This document shows positions 30,182 through 38,505 of a stretch of DNA of 48,689 bases, piece by piece. The translations under genes and the position numbers were made by a program. Position 1 is the first letter of the stretch, and each line of letters starts with the position of its first letter. A model generated the notes under the pieces. It searched no databases. It was not told where the DNA came from and saw only the letters and a program-made list of their open reading frames with translations. The DNA comes from a virus, in the IMG/VR virus record IMGVR_UViG_3300024231_000842, positions 1 to 48,689 of that record; one strand, 5' to 3'.

Positions 30182-30928
30182 TTAATCTATATCGTCGTCT
30201 CCATAAATGCCTAATACAGCTGACACAACTGGATGACGTTCAACATCCTTGCGTTCAAACTGAACTATGCCTATCATAGGACTATCACGCTGTTCTAATT
30301 TTCGAACGAAGTCCTTTAAACCGTTGTCTTCAAAACCACGGTCGTGTTGATGCAAATCACCAGTTACGACAATCTTACTATTATCTCCAATACGGGTTAG
30401 TAACATTTTCATTTGTGATGGTGTTGCATTTTGCATTTCATCTGCTACAATCCAAGCATTTTTAAAAGTACGTCCACGCATATAAGCAAGTGGCGCAATT
30501 TCAATAGTATTTGCTGCAATCATAGTCTCTATTTCTTGTGGGCTCCAATATTCTTCCATAACATCAAATATTGGTCTAGTCCATGGCGCCATCTTTTCTA
30601 CTAATGTTCCTGGAAGGAAGCCATGCTGTTCATCAACACTAACGGCGGGGCGTGTGATAACAATTTTGTCACATTGATTGGTTTTCATTGCTTGTATAGC
30701 AGCGAGAACGCCTAGCATAGTTTTACCTGTGCCTGCTGGTCCCATTGCAAATACGATAGATTTATTACTATCGTCTAGCATTTCCAAGTAATCTTCTTGT
30801 GTCAAGTTCTTTGGAATAATATGCACGTGAGATTGTCTCTTTTTATAATTGTTCACGTTAATTACATTGTTATCTTGCGTTTTTTGTTGATGTTTCTGTT
30901 TTTTGGTAGTCTGAGCTCTTTTAGCCAT
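30182..30928 (-). CDS. phoH: PhoH-like ATPase
   Basis: ATG 30928 has AGGAGT upstream on the - strand and gives 248 residues; the frame extends to 30991 but without a binding site. A basic N-terminal tail (1-40) leads into the PhoH domain: AMGPAGTGKT (61-70, Walker A), ITRPAVSVDEQHGFLPG (a family hallmark), RGRTFKNAWIVADEMQNATP (Walker B) and VVTGDLHQHDR (sensor). PhoH is one of the commonest marine phage genes. Its role is probably RNA- or helicase-related and is not settled. Confidence 0.95.
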   Translation of the reverse strand: MAKRAQTTKKQKHQQKTQDNNVINVNNYKKRQSHVHIIPKNLTQEDYLEMLDDSNKSIVFAMGPAGTGKTMLGVLAAIQAMKTNQCDKIVITRPAVSVDEQHGFLPGTLVEKMAPWTRPIFDVMEEYWSPQEIETMIAANTIEIAPLAYMRGRTFKNAWIVADEMQNATPSQMKMLLTRIGDNSKIVVTGDLHQHDRGFEDNGLKDFVRKLEQRDSPMIGIVQFERKDVERHPVVSAVLGIYGDDDID

Positions 30929-31025
30929 GTTTACTCCTATTCGTAAGTTAATATTATTAGGCCTGCTTGCCTGCTCGTATGTATTTAACAAAAAAAGTAG
31001 TCAGTTAACTACGCAGACTATAATG

Positions 31026-31033
31026 GATAAATA
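31026..31033 (+). promoter_or_regulatory. T4-type late promoter
   Basis: GATAAATA followed by ATACTAT, with +1 expected near 31039, 15 bases before the ATG at 31054; the short leader carries AAGGAA. Confidence 0.5.
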
Positions 31034-31053
31034 ATACTATAAGGAATTTAAAA

Positions 31054-31581
31054 ATGGATCAAAATTATATTTTAGACACTCTTAAGAGTAATATTAGTAA
31101 ATCAAGTGCATTGGATACTCTGATGGATATTGAACGTGTTCTTGACACGATGAACTTGTATGCTTACAAGAATTGGATTGAAGGTGAAGTTGTAGAAGGA
31201 CCACATATTGACAAATATTGGGTTACAGTTACACTAATGTATCCATACAAACTTATGCCAGATCCAGAAGGAACACAAAGATTAACACGCAATAATTGTA
31301 AAGTTTATTATGCAAAAGATGAACTAATAACTGCTGCTAAACTAAGAAGTCCAGAAGATAGCGAGCAAGTAGATAATGCAGATGGTCGCCGTCCTGGTCA
31401 AGCTCGTGCAAAACAAGTTAAGCGTCCAATTTGGCTAGTAACATTAGAAATTCCACGTAAGTATATGGAAGGTCTAACAGATCAAAAATTGAGTGTAGAC
31501 AATCAAGAAATTAATAGCCAATCAGTAGAACAAGCATACGATGATGGTTTAGGAGATGAAGATGCAATCCAAGCAGATTAA
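31054..31581 (+). CDS. Hypothetical phage protein
   Basis: A 175-residue protein without a motif I recognise. A helical N-terminus is followed by a beta-rich centre (YWVTVTLMYPYKLMPDPEG) and an acidic Gln/Asp tail. The late promoter, and the position ahead of a second unknown gene, lysis-like genes and chaperones, suggest a virion-assembly related product. It overlaps the next gene by 26 bases. Confidence 0.6.
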   Translation: MDQNYILDTLKSNISKSSALDTLMDIERVLDTMNLYAYKNWIEGEVVEGPHIDKYWVTVTLMYPYKLMPDPEGTQRLTRNNCKVYYAKDELITAAKLRSPEDSEQVDNADGRRPGQARAKQVKRPIWLVTLEIPRKYMEGLTDQKLSVDNQEINSQSVEQAYDDGLGDEDAIQAD

Positions 31582-32050
31582 TGAAGGCTTAAAACAAAAC
31601 GACCTAGTTAATATGATCTCTAGTACATTTAGTGTTGACCAATACAAAAGTAAAGTTGGTGACGATAAAAATGTAGTAGTAGTTTCCTTTGAAGTACAAG
31701 AGCTACTGCCTGCAAAAGATTTAAGTCAGTTTTTAGAAACAGGACATTCAGCATTAGATATTGATGTTAGTGATAATCCAACACCAGACGGAAAATTTCA
31801 TGTGTTTGTTGAATTAGAGAGAGATAGTAAATTATTTGAGCGTATTGAAAAAATTTTACAGGATGTAAAACGTACTGATAATGAAATTGATAGTTTTAAA
31901 TTTACTAGTTTTAAAAATAAGACCCCATCCGAATGGAGTGAAGAAGAATTTAATAGTCGCGTGTATACTTCAAGTTATGAATATCACATAAACACTAGCA
32001 CACAATCAGAAGAAATTTCAGAGCGTATTAAATTCCTAAACAAATATTAG
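31556..32050 (+). CDS. Hypothetical phage protein
   Basis: A 164-residue protein; ATG 31556 and ATG 31562 are both possible, and both lie inside the upstream gene. An acidic alpha/beta protein (VVVVSFEVQELLPAKDLSQF; FHVFVELERDSKLFERIEKI). No family recognised. Its overlap suggests it is made in step with its upstream partner. Confidence 0.58.
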   Translation: MKMQSKQINEGLKQNDLVNMISSTFSVDQYKSKVGDDKNVVVVSFEVQELLPAKDLSQFLETGHSALDIDVSDNPTPDGKFHVFVELERDSKLFERIEKILQDVKRTDNEIDSFKFTSFKNKTPSEWSEEEFNSRVYTSSYEYHINTSTQSEEISERIKFLNKY

Positions 32051-32059
32051 AGAATTAAA

Positions 32060-32533
32060 ATGTTTGCAAAATTAAAAGTATACCTAATCATGTTTGCTGC
32101 ATTCGCATTGTTTGCTGGTGCTGCCTACTGGTACTATATAGATACTCAGCGAGCATTAATGGTTGCAGCTCAAAATCAGGCAAAGTTAGAAATTAGTTTA
32201 GATACACAAAAACAAGCAACCCAAGCACTACAAAAAGATCTTGTTAGAATGACAGCATCAATCAACAAACTAAACATTGATTTTAATTCAAGCAGACAAG
32301 ATGTTTTAACATTGGAAAAAAAGTTTAACCAAAGTGCAAATGGAAATACTCGTGATATTGGAAAACTAGCAATTGCACGACCAGGAATGATTCAAGAACG
32401 GGTAAATAAAGGCAGTAATGAAGTATTTAGATGTGTAGAGCTATTAAGCGGACAGGCACCTATACAAGGAGAGGCAGATGAAAAAGAGTTTATTAATTGT
32501 ATTAACAGCAATGATACTGACAGCTTGCAGTAA
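32060..32533 (+). CDS. Inner-membrane spanin-like protein (Rz type)
   Basis: A 157-residue protein with one N-terminal transmembrane helix (about 8-27) and a periplasmic coiled coil (about 30-95). The C-terminal part contains two cysteines. This is the layout of an i-spanin, and the small lipoprotein gene overlapping its 3' end (56 bases, different frame) is the expected partner arrangement. Spanins fuse inner and outer membranes in the final lysis step. The assignment rests on architecture, since spanins share little sequence. Confidence 0.6.
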   Translation: MFAKLKVYLIMFAAFALFAGAAYWYYIDTQRALMVAAQNQAKLEISLDTQKQATQALQKDLVRMTASINKLNIDFNSSRQDVLTLEKKFNQSANGNTRDIGKLAIARPGMIQERVNKGSNEVFRCVELLSGQAPIQGEADEKEFINCINSNDTDSLQ

Positions 32534-32825
32534 TGTACCACGTGAAATAACAATCGACGCCGCCCCTATAGCCAAGCAACCTTTAATTGTTCCAAATGTA
32601 GATACATACCAAGCAAGAAATGTTGAATGGATTATAGTAACTCCTGATAACGTAGAAGAAATTTTCCAACAGCTAGGTGGCAGTAATACTGATGTGGTAT
32701 TGTTTTCTGTTACAGATGAAGGATACCAAAATTTATCACTAAATATGGCTGATATAATTAAACTATTAAAGCAACAACAGTCAATTATTGCAGCATACAA
32801 ACAGTACTATGAAGAAACAGAATAA
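32478..32825 (+). CDS. Lipoprotein, outer-membrane spanin-like (Rz1 type)
   Basis: A 115-residue protein with a signal peptide ending in a lipobox, LTACS (C17), so it should be a lipoprotein. It begins inside the i-spanin-like gene, as Rz1 genes do, and GGAGAGG precedes its ATG. It is longer and less proline-rich than classical Rz1. It has a C-terminal helical part (LLKQQQSIIAAYKQYYEETE) that could pair with the coiled coil of its partner. Confidence 0.6.
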   Translation: MKKSLLIVLTAMILTACSNVPREITIDAAPIAKQPLIVPNVDTYQARNVEWIIVTPDNVEEIFQQLGGSNTDVVLFSVTDEGYQNLSLNMADIIKLLKQQQSIIAAYKQYYEETE

Positions 32826-33495
32826 CAATCCTTGGGAAATATTAGGAATCCCCCCTAATTCAGGTCTAAAAGCAATTAAAGATGCTTACAAGAATTTGGC
32901 CAAAAAATATCATCCAGATGGAGGCGGCACAGTTAAGCAGTGGCTAGAAATTAGCCAAGCTTATGAAGCTATCATCAATAAAAAGCATGTACCTATAATG
33001 AACGCACCAAGCACAGAATTAGTTAATATCAAGCTTAGTGTAAAACAACAAATATTAGGGATTGATGATGTTATTTTAGTTGACATTGGCGGTGAAGAAA
33101 TGTATATTAGTGTTACTATTCCTCCTGGCGCTCAAAAAGATGACAAATTTCATATCAAAGATAAAAATCAAAAATACATAATTAATATTAAAGAATTAGC
33201 AAATAAAGACTTTACAAGACAAGGTATTCATCTTATAATGTATAAGACACTGGATTTAATATCAGTACTTAAAAGAGGAACTATCATTATTAATGGACCA
33301 GAAGATGATTATATTGAAGTACAAATACCAGATGACATTATGATATCTGGATCTATTATTACTGTACCAGGACATGGACTTTATAGTCGCAAAACAAAAA
33401 AGCGTGGTAATTTAAGAATACACGTTAACACATCAGTACCAAAATTAACTGATGAGAATATTGAAGAATTTATAACAAGGTTGAAAAATGACTGA
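32809..33495 (+). CDS. DnaJ-like co-chaperone
   Basis: ATG 32809 gives 228 residues starting just ahead of the J domain; a frame from 32788 is less plausible. The J domain (about 7-60) has NPWEILGIPPNSG and the essential HPD at 35-37 in KKYHPDGGG. The rest follows the DnaJ C-terminal beta domains but lacks the Cys-rich zinc finger, as in CbpA-type proteins. It should stimulate DnaK ATPase and bind unfolded proteins. It overlaps the spanin-like lipoprotein gene and clpA, linking substrate preparation to ClpA. Confidence 0.88.
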   Translation: MKKQNNNPWEILGIPPNSGLKAIKDAYKNLAKKYHPDGGGTVKQWLEISQAYEAIINKKHVPIMNAPSTELVNIKLSVKQQILGIDDVILVDIGGEEMYISVTIPPGAQKDDKFHIKDKNQKYIINIKELANKDFTRQGIHLIMYKTLDLISVLKRGTIIINGPEDDYIEVQIPDDIMISGSIITVPGHGLYSRKTKKRGNLRIHVNTSVPKLTDENIEEFITRLKND

Positions 33496-35791
33496 CATTG
33501 AACAGATTATACTAACATCGATTGATTTAGCAAAAAGATTTAAACATGATTACTTGACAATTGAACACTTGACTGCCGTGGTACTTGACGATCCACAAAT
33601 TAGAACAATGTGTTATGAAATTGCTGCTGATCATGAAGGATTACAGTCAGCACTGATTGAATTCTTAGAAAATCAATGTGGTGAATTGATAAGTGATCCA
33701 ATTGAGGAATCAGCACCACGCAAAACACAAATGCTAGAACGAGTATTCAATCGTGCATTAACACAGGCACTTTTTCAAGGAAAGAAATCAATCAACCAGC
33801 TAGACTTGGTACTTAGTATACTAAGTGAAGAAAAGTCTACAAGTGTAATGTTTTCAGACCAAATGGGTCTTACTAAAACTAAGATTGTAAACTGGATGGC
33901 AGATTTAGATGCAGGGTACGAGCAATATTCTAGTGCAGAAGAAGATTATTATAATCAACAAAATGCAAACCTTAATGCAACATACGGTTCATATGCACAA
34001 ATACCAGGACCAACAAAGAAGAAAAAATCTGATGTCAACCACATGGAAGTTATTGAACAATTTTGTATAAACCTAAACCAAGTGAGTCCAGAGTTTGATG
34101 ATGTTATAGGACGTAGACAGGAACTTATTGACCTAGTACAAACATTAGCACGTAAAAAGAAAAGTAATGTTATACTAGCAGGCCCAAGCGGTGTAGGTAA
34201 GACCGCAATCGTACAAGGATTGGCTAAAATGATTGTTGAAGGCGAAGTGCCAGAAATTATCAGCACAAGCACAGTATGGGAACTAGATATGGGTAAATTA
34301 GTTGCTGGTACAAAATACAGAGGTGACTTTGAAGAACGCATGAAGCAACTTAGTGAAGCACTATTGCAAGTTAATGATATCGTATTGTTTATTGACGAAA
34401 TACACACAATGATTGGTGCAGGCAGTAGTAATGGTAGTATGGATGCAGGAAACATGCTAAAGCCAGCATTAAGTAGTGGCAAGTTAAGGGTAATTGGCGC
34501 AACAACAGATGAAGAGTATCGTAAGATATTTGAAAAAGAATCAGCATTAGCTCGCCGCTTTACTAAGATTGCAGTTGTCGAGCCATCTGCTGAAGAAGCA
34601 AAAGAAATATTATGCAACACACTTGATAGTTATATGGACTTTCATGATGTAGATATTGATCTTGCAGCAGCAGAAATGGCAGTTGATTTAAGCGTACAAT
34701 ACATATTCAATAAGCAATTACCAGACAAAGCATTTGATATTATTGATAGAGCATGTGCAGCAAATCGTATATTGCCATATGAAGATCGTGTACAAAGAAT
34801 TACAACTGATTCAATACGTGAAGAAGTATCTAAACTTGTTGGCGTTCCAGTAGAACATATGGGTGTTAAGTCAGAAAAAGAAATACCAACCAAGCATGTG
34901 GACGTAAAAGAGTATTTAGAATCAACAGTGTTTGGTCAGCCAGATGCTATTAACAGTGTAGTAGATGCAATTACAGTTAGTTTAGCAGGATTAAAAGATC
35001 CAAATAAACCTACAGCAAGTTACTTGTTTACAGGCCCAACAGGTGTAGGTAAAACTGAACTAGCAAAACGTTTATCAACAACTATGAATATGAAGTTATG
35101 CAGATATGACATGGCAGAGTATCAGGAGAGTCATACAGTAAGTAAGCTTATTGGTTCGCCTCCAGGATATGTTGGTCATGGAGATGGTAAAGCAGGCGAT
35201 GGGTTACTAATTACACAACTAGAAGACAATCCAAATTGCGTATTGCTATTAGACGAAGTTGAAAAAGCGCACCCAGATCTAATGAGCGTATTGCTATCAT
35301 TGTTAGACGAAGGTACAATTACAAGTAGCTCAGGCAAAGTAGTAAGTGCTAAAAATGCAATTATCATTATGACATCTAACTTAGGCGCACGTGATGCAAC
35401 TATTAAAAGTATTGGATTTAATGAAGAAACATTTAATAGTAAGGCAATTGATTCAGCTATTAATAATTTCTTTGCACCAGAATTCCGTAACCGTCTAGAT
35501 GGTATCATAAGATTTAATGGATTAAAAGAAGAGAATATGAAATCAATTGTTACTAAGTTCTTAAAAGAAGTAGAAACATATGTATCAGATAGAAACATTA
35601 TACTTAAATGGGCACCTACTACAATTGGTATGCTAGAAAAAGAAGGCTTTGATCCAGCGATGGGCGCTCGTCCTTTATCACGCCTTATTAATCAGAAGAT
35701 AAAACTACCACTAGCAAAGCATATGTTAGCTAATCCAACACAAAATACAATTGATGTTGATTATAAAGATGGCAAAATAGTAATTGCATAA
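33488..35791 (+). CDS. clpA: ATP-dependent unfoldase ClpA
   Basis: A 767-residue double-AAA+ protein close in length to E. coli ClpA (758). Domains: a Clp-N-like repeat (about 1-140), a variable Asn/Gln/Tyr-rich linker (141-185), AAA-1 with Walker A GPSGVGKT (232-239) and Walker B LFIDE (300-304), AAA-2 with GPTGVGKT (516-523), LLLDE (586-590) and pore loop GYVG (560-563). There is no ClpB middle domain after AAA-1. IGF at 642-644, in the loop before FFAPEFRNRLD, matches the ClpP-docking tripeptide position of ClpA (IGL in E. coli). It therefore looks like a ClpP partner. Starts eight bases inside the DnaJ-like gene. Confidence 0.94.
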   Translation: MTDIEQIILTSIDLAKRFKHDYLTIEHLTAVVLDDPQIRTMCYEIAADHEGLQSALIEFLENQCGELISDPIEESAPRKTQMLERVFNRALTQALFQGKKSINQLDLVLSILSEEKSTSVMFSDQMGLTKTKIVNWMADLDAGYEQYSSAEEDYYNQQNANLNATYGSYAQIPGPTKKKKSDVNHMEVIEQFCINLNQVSPEFDDVIGRRQELIDLVQTLARKKKSNVILAGPSGVGKTAIVQGLAKMIVEGEVPEIISTSTVWELDMGKLVAGTKYRGDFEERMKQLSEALLQVNDIVLFIDEIHTMIGAGSSNGSMDAGNMLKPALSSGKLRVIGATTDEEYRKIFEKESALARRFTKIAVVEPSAEEAKEILCNTLDSYMDFHDVDIDLAAAEMAVDLSVQYIFNKQLPDKAFDIIDRACAANRILPYEDRVQRITTDSIREEVSKLVGVPVEHMGVKSEKEIPTKHVDVKEYLESTVFGQPDAINSVVDAITVSLAGLKDPNKPTASYLFTGPTGVGKTELAKRLSTTMNMKLCRYDMAEYQESHTVSKLIGSPPGYVGHGDGKAGDGLLITQLEDNPNCVLLLDEVEKAHPDLMSVLLSLLDEGTITSSSGKVVSAKNAIIIMTSNLGARDATIKSIGFNEETFNSKAIDSAINNFFAPEFRNRLDGIIRFNGLKEENMKSIVTKFLKEVETYVSDRNIILKWAPTTIGMLEKEGFDPAMGARPLSRLINQKIKLPLAKHMLANPTQNTIDVDYKDGKIVIA

Positions 35792-35795
35792 TGAT

Positions 35796-36470
35796 ATGTT
35801 TGATAATCTTAAGTCTCACCCATTATGGGAACACTCAACTGACGGATGGTATGCAAAATATCATAGTAGATGTATATTAGCAGATTTTGGAGTATTCAAT
35901 GAAATACCAAAGATTCCAAAAGAGTTTGATAGTCATTATAAAGTTGTAAGAAAAATAGTCTGGTCAGCAGATTTGCTTCCTAACACATTAACTTATACAA
36001 TATATACAAGTGATATTGCACTACTGGAGCATATAATGTCTGCTCCAGAACTTAATAAGCATATTGAAAAAATACAAACACCAGTTGATATGTCACATGC
36101 ATCTACTATACTAGAATTTGATACTAGTGCAGTTCATCGCAGTAAGCTATATTATGACCATTTCCTATTTAAGATGACACCAACCAAGTATAAAAACTTA
36201 GAAGTGGAATTATCAAAGGAAGCAATTAAATTTATTGAAGATGAAATTCAAGACAAGCGTATGGTATATGCAATGGGCAGAACAAGCAGAACATGGATTT
36301 TTGGAAGTCAAAGAAAGTCAGGCTTTGGATCTTATCCATCTAGCTCTCTTAATATACCTACAGTATACACAAATGACGAACCTGGACTAATGATGTTTAA
36401 GCTCAGATTTGGTAGTGATATTAAGTTTTCTGTTGAACGTGTAGTATTAATTAAAACTCCTAAAGCATAA
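35796..36470 (+). CDS. Hypothetical phage protein
   Basis: ATG 35796 is chosen over a TTG at 35784. The 224-residue product begins MFDNLKSHPLWEHSTDGWYA and has no motif I can name. It lies directly after clpA and ends in the late promoter of the structural cluster. It may be structural or assembly related. Confidence 0.58.
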   Translation: MFDNLKSHPLWEHSTDGWYAKYHSRCILADFGVFNEIPKIPKEFDSHYKVVRKIVWSADLLPNTLTYTIYTSDIALLEHIMSAPELNKHIEKIQTPVDMSHASTILEFDTSAVHRSKLYYDHFLFKMTPTKYKNLEVELSKEAIKFIEDEIQDKRMVYAMGRTSRTWIFGSQRKSGFGSYPSSSLNIPTVYTNDEPGLMMFKLRFGSDIKFSVERVVLIKTPKA

Positions 36471-36473
36471 ATA
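36466..36473 (+). promoter_or_regulatory. T4-type late promoter of the fibre cluster
   Basis: CATAAATA followed by CTATTAT, overlapping the stop of the gene before it; +1 near 36479. It precedes the four structural genes 36503-41280, and AATAGGAGA follows as ribosome-binding site. Confidence 0.6.
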
Positions 36474-36502
36474 CTATTATATTTAATAGGAGATGAATAA
36501 CA

Positions 36503-36874
36503 ATGGCTAATGCAGTAATAGTACTAACCAATCAAAACGAACTAACTTACACCAGTAATGCCGTTAAAGGTGATGGCTATTATGGTTTTGCGGATGGCTT
36601 ACAAACTATGAGTTTCCACTTATCAAATTTCACTGGCAGAATTCATCTCGAAGCAACACTAATATTAGAGCCATCAGAAACTGATTGGTTTGAAATAGAA
36701 TTGGATCAAGAGCATCCATACTTAGAATTTACAGCTTCATCTACAACAGTAGGCACAACATTCCAAGGAAACTTTGTATATATAAGAGTAAAGGTAGACA
36801 GAGAATACCTTGGTGACCCAGAGTATGTAGTTGCCACACATGGTATTTTTGACAAAGCAGTTCTATTGATCTAA
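36503..36874 (+). CDS. Putative virion/tail structural protein
   Basis: A 123-residue beta-rich protein (AVIVLTNQNELTYTS; EATLILEPSETDWFEIELDQ) with no catalytic motif. First gene of a late-promoter unit whose later members are clearly fibre-like, so a short tail or fibre-base protein is inferred. A second late-type box (ACTAAATA, 36874-36881) overlaps its stop codon. Confidence 0.5.
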   Translation: MANAVIVLTNQNELTYTSNAVKGDGYYGFADGLQTMSFHLSNFTGRIHLEATLILEPSETDWFEIELDQEHPYLEFTASSTTVGTTFQGNFVYIRVKVDREYLGDPEYVVATHGIFDKAVLLI

Positions 36875-36902
36875 CTAAATACACTAAACGAGGAGAATTA
36901 CA

Positions 36903-37724
36903 TTGGCAATTAAAGCACACAGTGGCGGTATTACTTCATTACCATTACCTGATATACGTCTAGACGATCTGATTGCAGATGGCGATATACTTGTCTACGA
37001 TGCAGCCGGCAAAATATTTGTTAACAGCATTGCTGCAGACAGGGAAACAGGAAAGCTATTCATAACAGGCGCAACAAGTGGTGCTGGTGGACAAAGTTTG
37101 CTTACTAATTCAGTTGGCAATGATTTAGGATTTAAATCACTAGCCTCAGGTAATTTAATTGACATACAACCAAGTGTTGATGGAAACAGTCTTGTAATCA
37201 ATGTTGATGCAAGTATTGCTAGTAAACTTGGTGGTAGTGACGGATTTACTGGGGAACTTAAATCTAGTCAAATTGTATTAGCAGGTCCTGGTCCAACACA
37301 TGAGTATGGCTTCTTGAGAATTCATAATAATGATAGTATTCAACTAAACGCAAATTATACAATTGTATATCGTAATGGCAGAAGATTAAACCCAAGCGAT
37401 TATACATTTACAGAAAACAATACATTAATCTTTTCCACAGTAAGAGAGAGTGATATATTACATGTAGATACAATTACAAACGAAACAGATGTTAAACTAG
37501 TACACAGTAAGCCAGTAATGGGTGTAGCAAATCAAACATCATACCAATTCCTAGATCAATTAAACAACCTAATGCCTATTGCAAACTATTTTCAAGAAGT
37601 GTTTGTTAACAAAGGCAAAGTACACCAGAGTAACTATATAGTTCAAGAGAACACTGTAGTTTTTGCCTCTGGTTTTATTATTGATCAAGACCAAATAGAA
37701 CTAATTACACTAGGAGATATATAA
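36903..37724 (+). CDS. Putative tail-fibre-associated structural protein
   Basis: Starts with TTG at 36903, preceded by GAGGAGAAT, a strong binding site. The 273-residue protein is beta-rich. The N-terminal part (LPDIRLDDLIADGDILVYDAAG) resembles the short structural repeats that phage fibres use at the baseplate end, and the second half has typical fibre spacing of NxT/Gly turns. No enzyme motif. It abuts the next gene without a gap. Confidence 0.6.
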   Translation: MAIKAHSGGITSLPLPDIRLDDLIADGDILVYDAAGKIFVNSIAADRETGKLFITGATSGAGGQSLLTNSVGNDLGFKSLASGNLIDIQPSVDGNSLVINVDASIASKLGGSDGFTGELKSSQIVLAGPGPTHEYGFLRIHNNDSIQLNANYTIVYRNGRRLNPSDYTFTENNTLIFSTVRESDILHVDTITNETDVKLVHSKPVMGVANQTSYQFLDQLNNLMPIANYFQEVFVNKGKVHQSNYIVQENTVVFASGFIIDQDQIELITLGDI

Positions 37725-38504
37725 ATGCCAAACACAAGAGTGACACAAATTAAATCAGGAAACGATGCAGATTTTAGGCTTGAACATGATACAATTTATG
37801 TTTATGACGAAATTGCAGGCGGACTAGTAGTTGCGGCATCTATGGCAGATGTCCAAGCATCACAGTACGTATTCCTAGGAACAAAGAACGAGAGACGAAT
37901 AGACGCAACAGAAACAAATTTAAGTATTCTTATACATAAATTAGAAAACTTAACTACTGATGACATTCCACAGGGAATAAACAATACATACTTACTAAGC
38001 AACAACAATCCATCACAAACAATTGCAACAGATGCAGTTAACTTAGATGCAAGTGGATCAAAAATATTTAAACAGTTTGCAAGCAACAGATTAGAATTTA
38101 AAACAGTAAAATCAACAGAAGGCCTTACATTAACAGAAGATGCAACAAGTATCACAATAGGACTAGACGGCAATGCAGGTGCAAATAGTAGTAGTTGGGA
38201 AGCACGTATTAACTTTGACGCTGCAGGAGAACCAACTACAGTTGGAGATTTACCAGCAGGTGTAACAGCTAGTATCTCAGGTACTGATATTACATTTACA
38301 CACAGTTATGCTCGCAGTATAAAAAGTATTACATACATGGGCTATGACTCAGTAACAAATTTATATAAAATGAGATTTCCAACAGCAACATATATTGTTT
38401 CAACAACACCAGAAACATTAACAACTGAATTTACAATTAAAGTAAACACTGCTGCAACAGGAGCAGATGCAAACGGCCACGCATTAATGAATGTGATTAT
38501 GTAA
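37725..38504 (+). CDS. Putative tail-fibre structural protein
   Basis: A 259-residue protein starting directly after the previous stop. It shares the fibre-like opening (VTQIKSGNDADFRLEHDTIY VYDE) with its neighbour's DGDILVYDAAG segment, followed by Ser/Thr/Ala-rich beta repeats and a C-terminal domain from about residue 160. Likely a member of the same fibre or a host-range domain. Confidence 0.58.
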   Translation: MPNTRVTQIKSGNDADFRLEHDTIYVYDEIAGGLVVAASMADVQASQYVFLGTKNERRIDATETNLSILIHKLENLTTDDIPQGINNTYLLSNNNPSQTIATDAVNLDASGSKIFKQFASNRLEFKTVKSTEGLTLTEDATSITIGLDGNAGANSSSWEARINFDAAGEPTTVGDLPAGVTASISGTDITFTHSYARSIKSITYMGYDSVTNLYKMRFPTATYIVSTTPETLTTEFTIKVNTAATGADANGHALMNVIM

Positions 38505-38505
38505 A

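Noticed and set aside
33955-34620. 221-residue minus-strand frame inside clpA
   Set aside because: It is the antisense shadow of the conserved AAA-1 domain, with low-complexity Ser/Leu composition.
33488-35791. ClpB (disaggregase) as identity of the large Clp ATPase
   Set aside because: No coiled-coil middle domain is present, and an IGF ClpP-docking tripeptide is found at the ClpA position.
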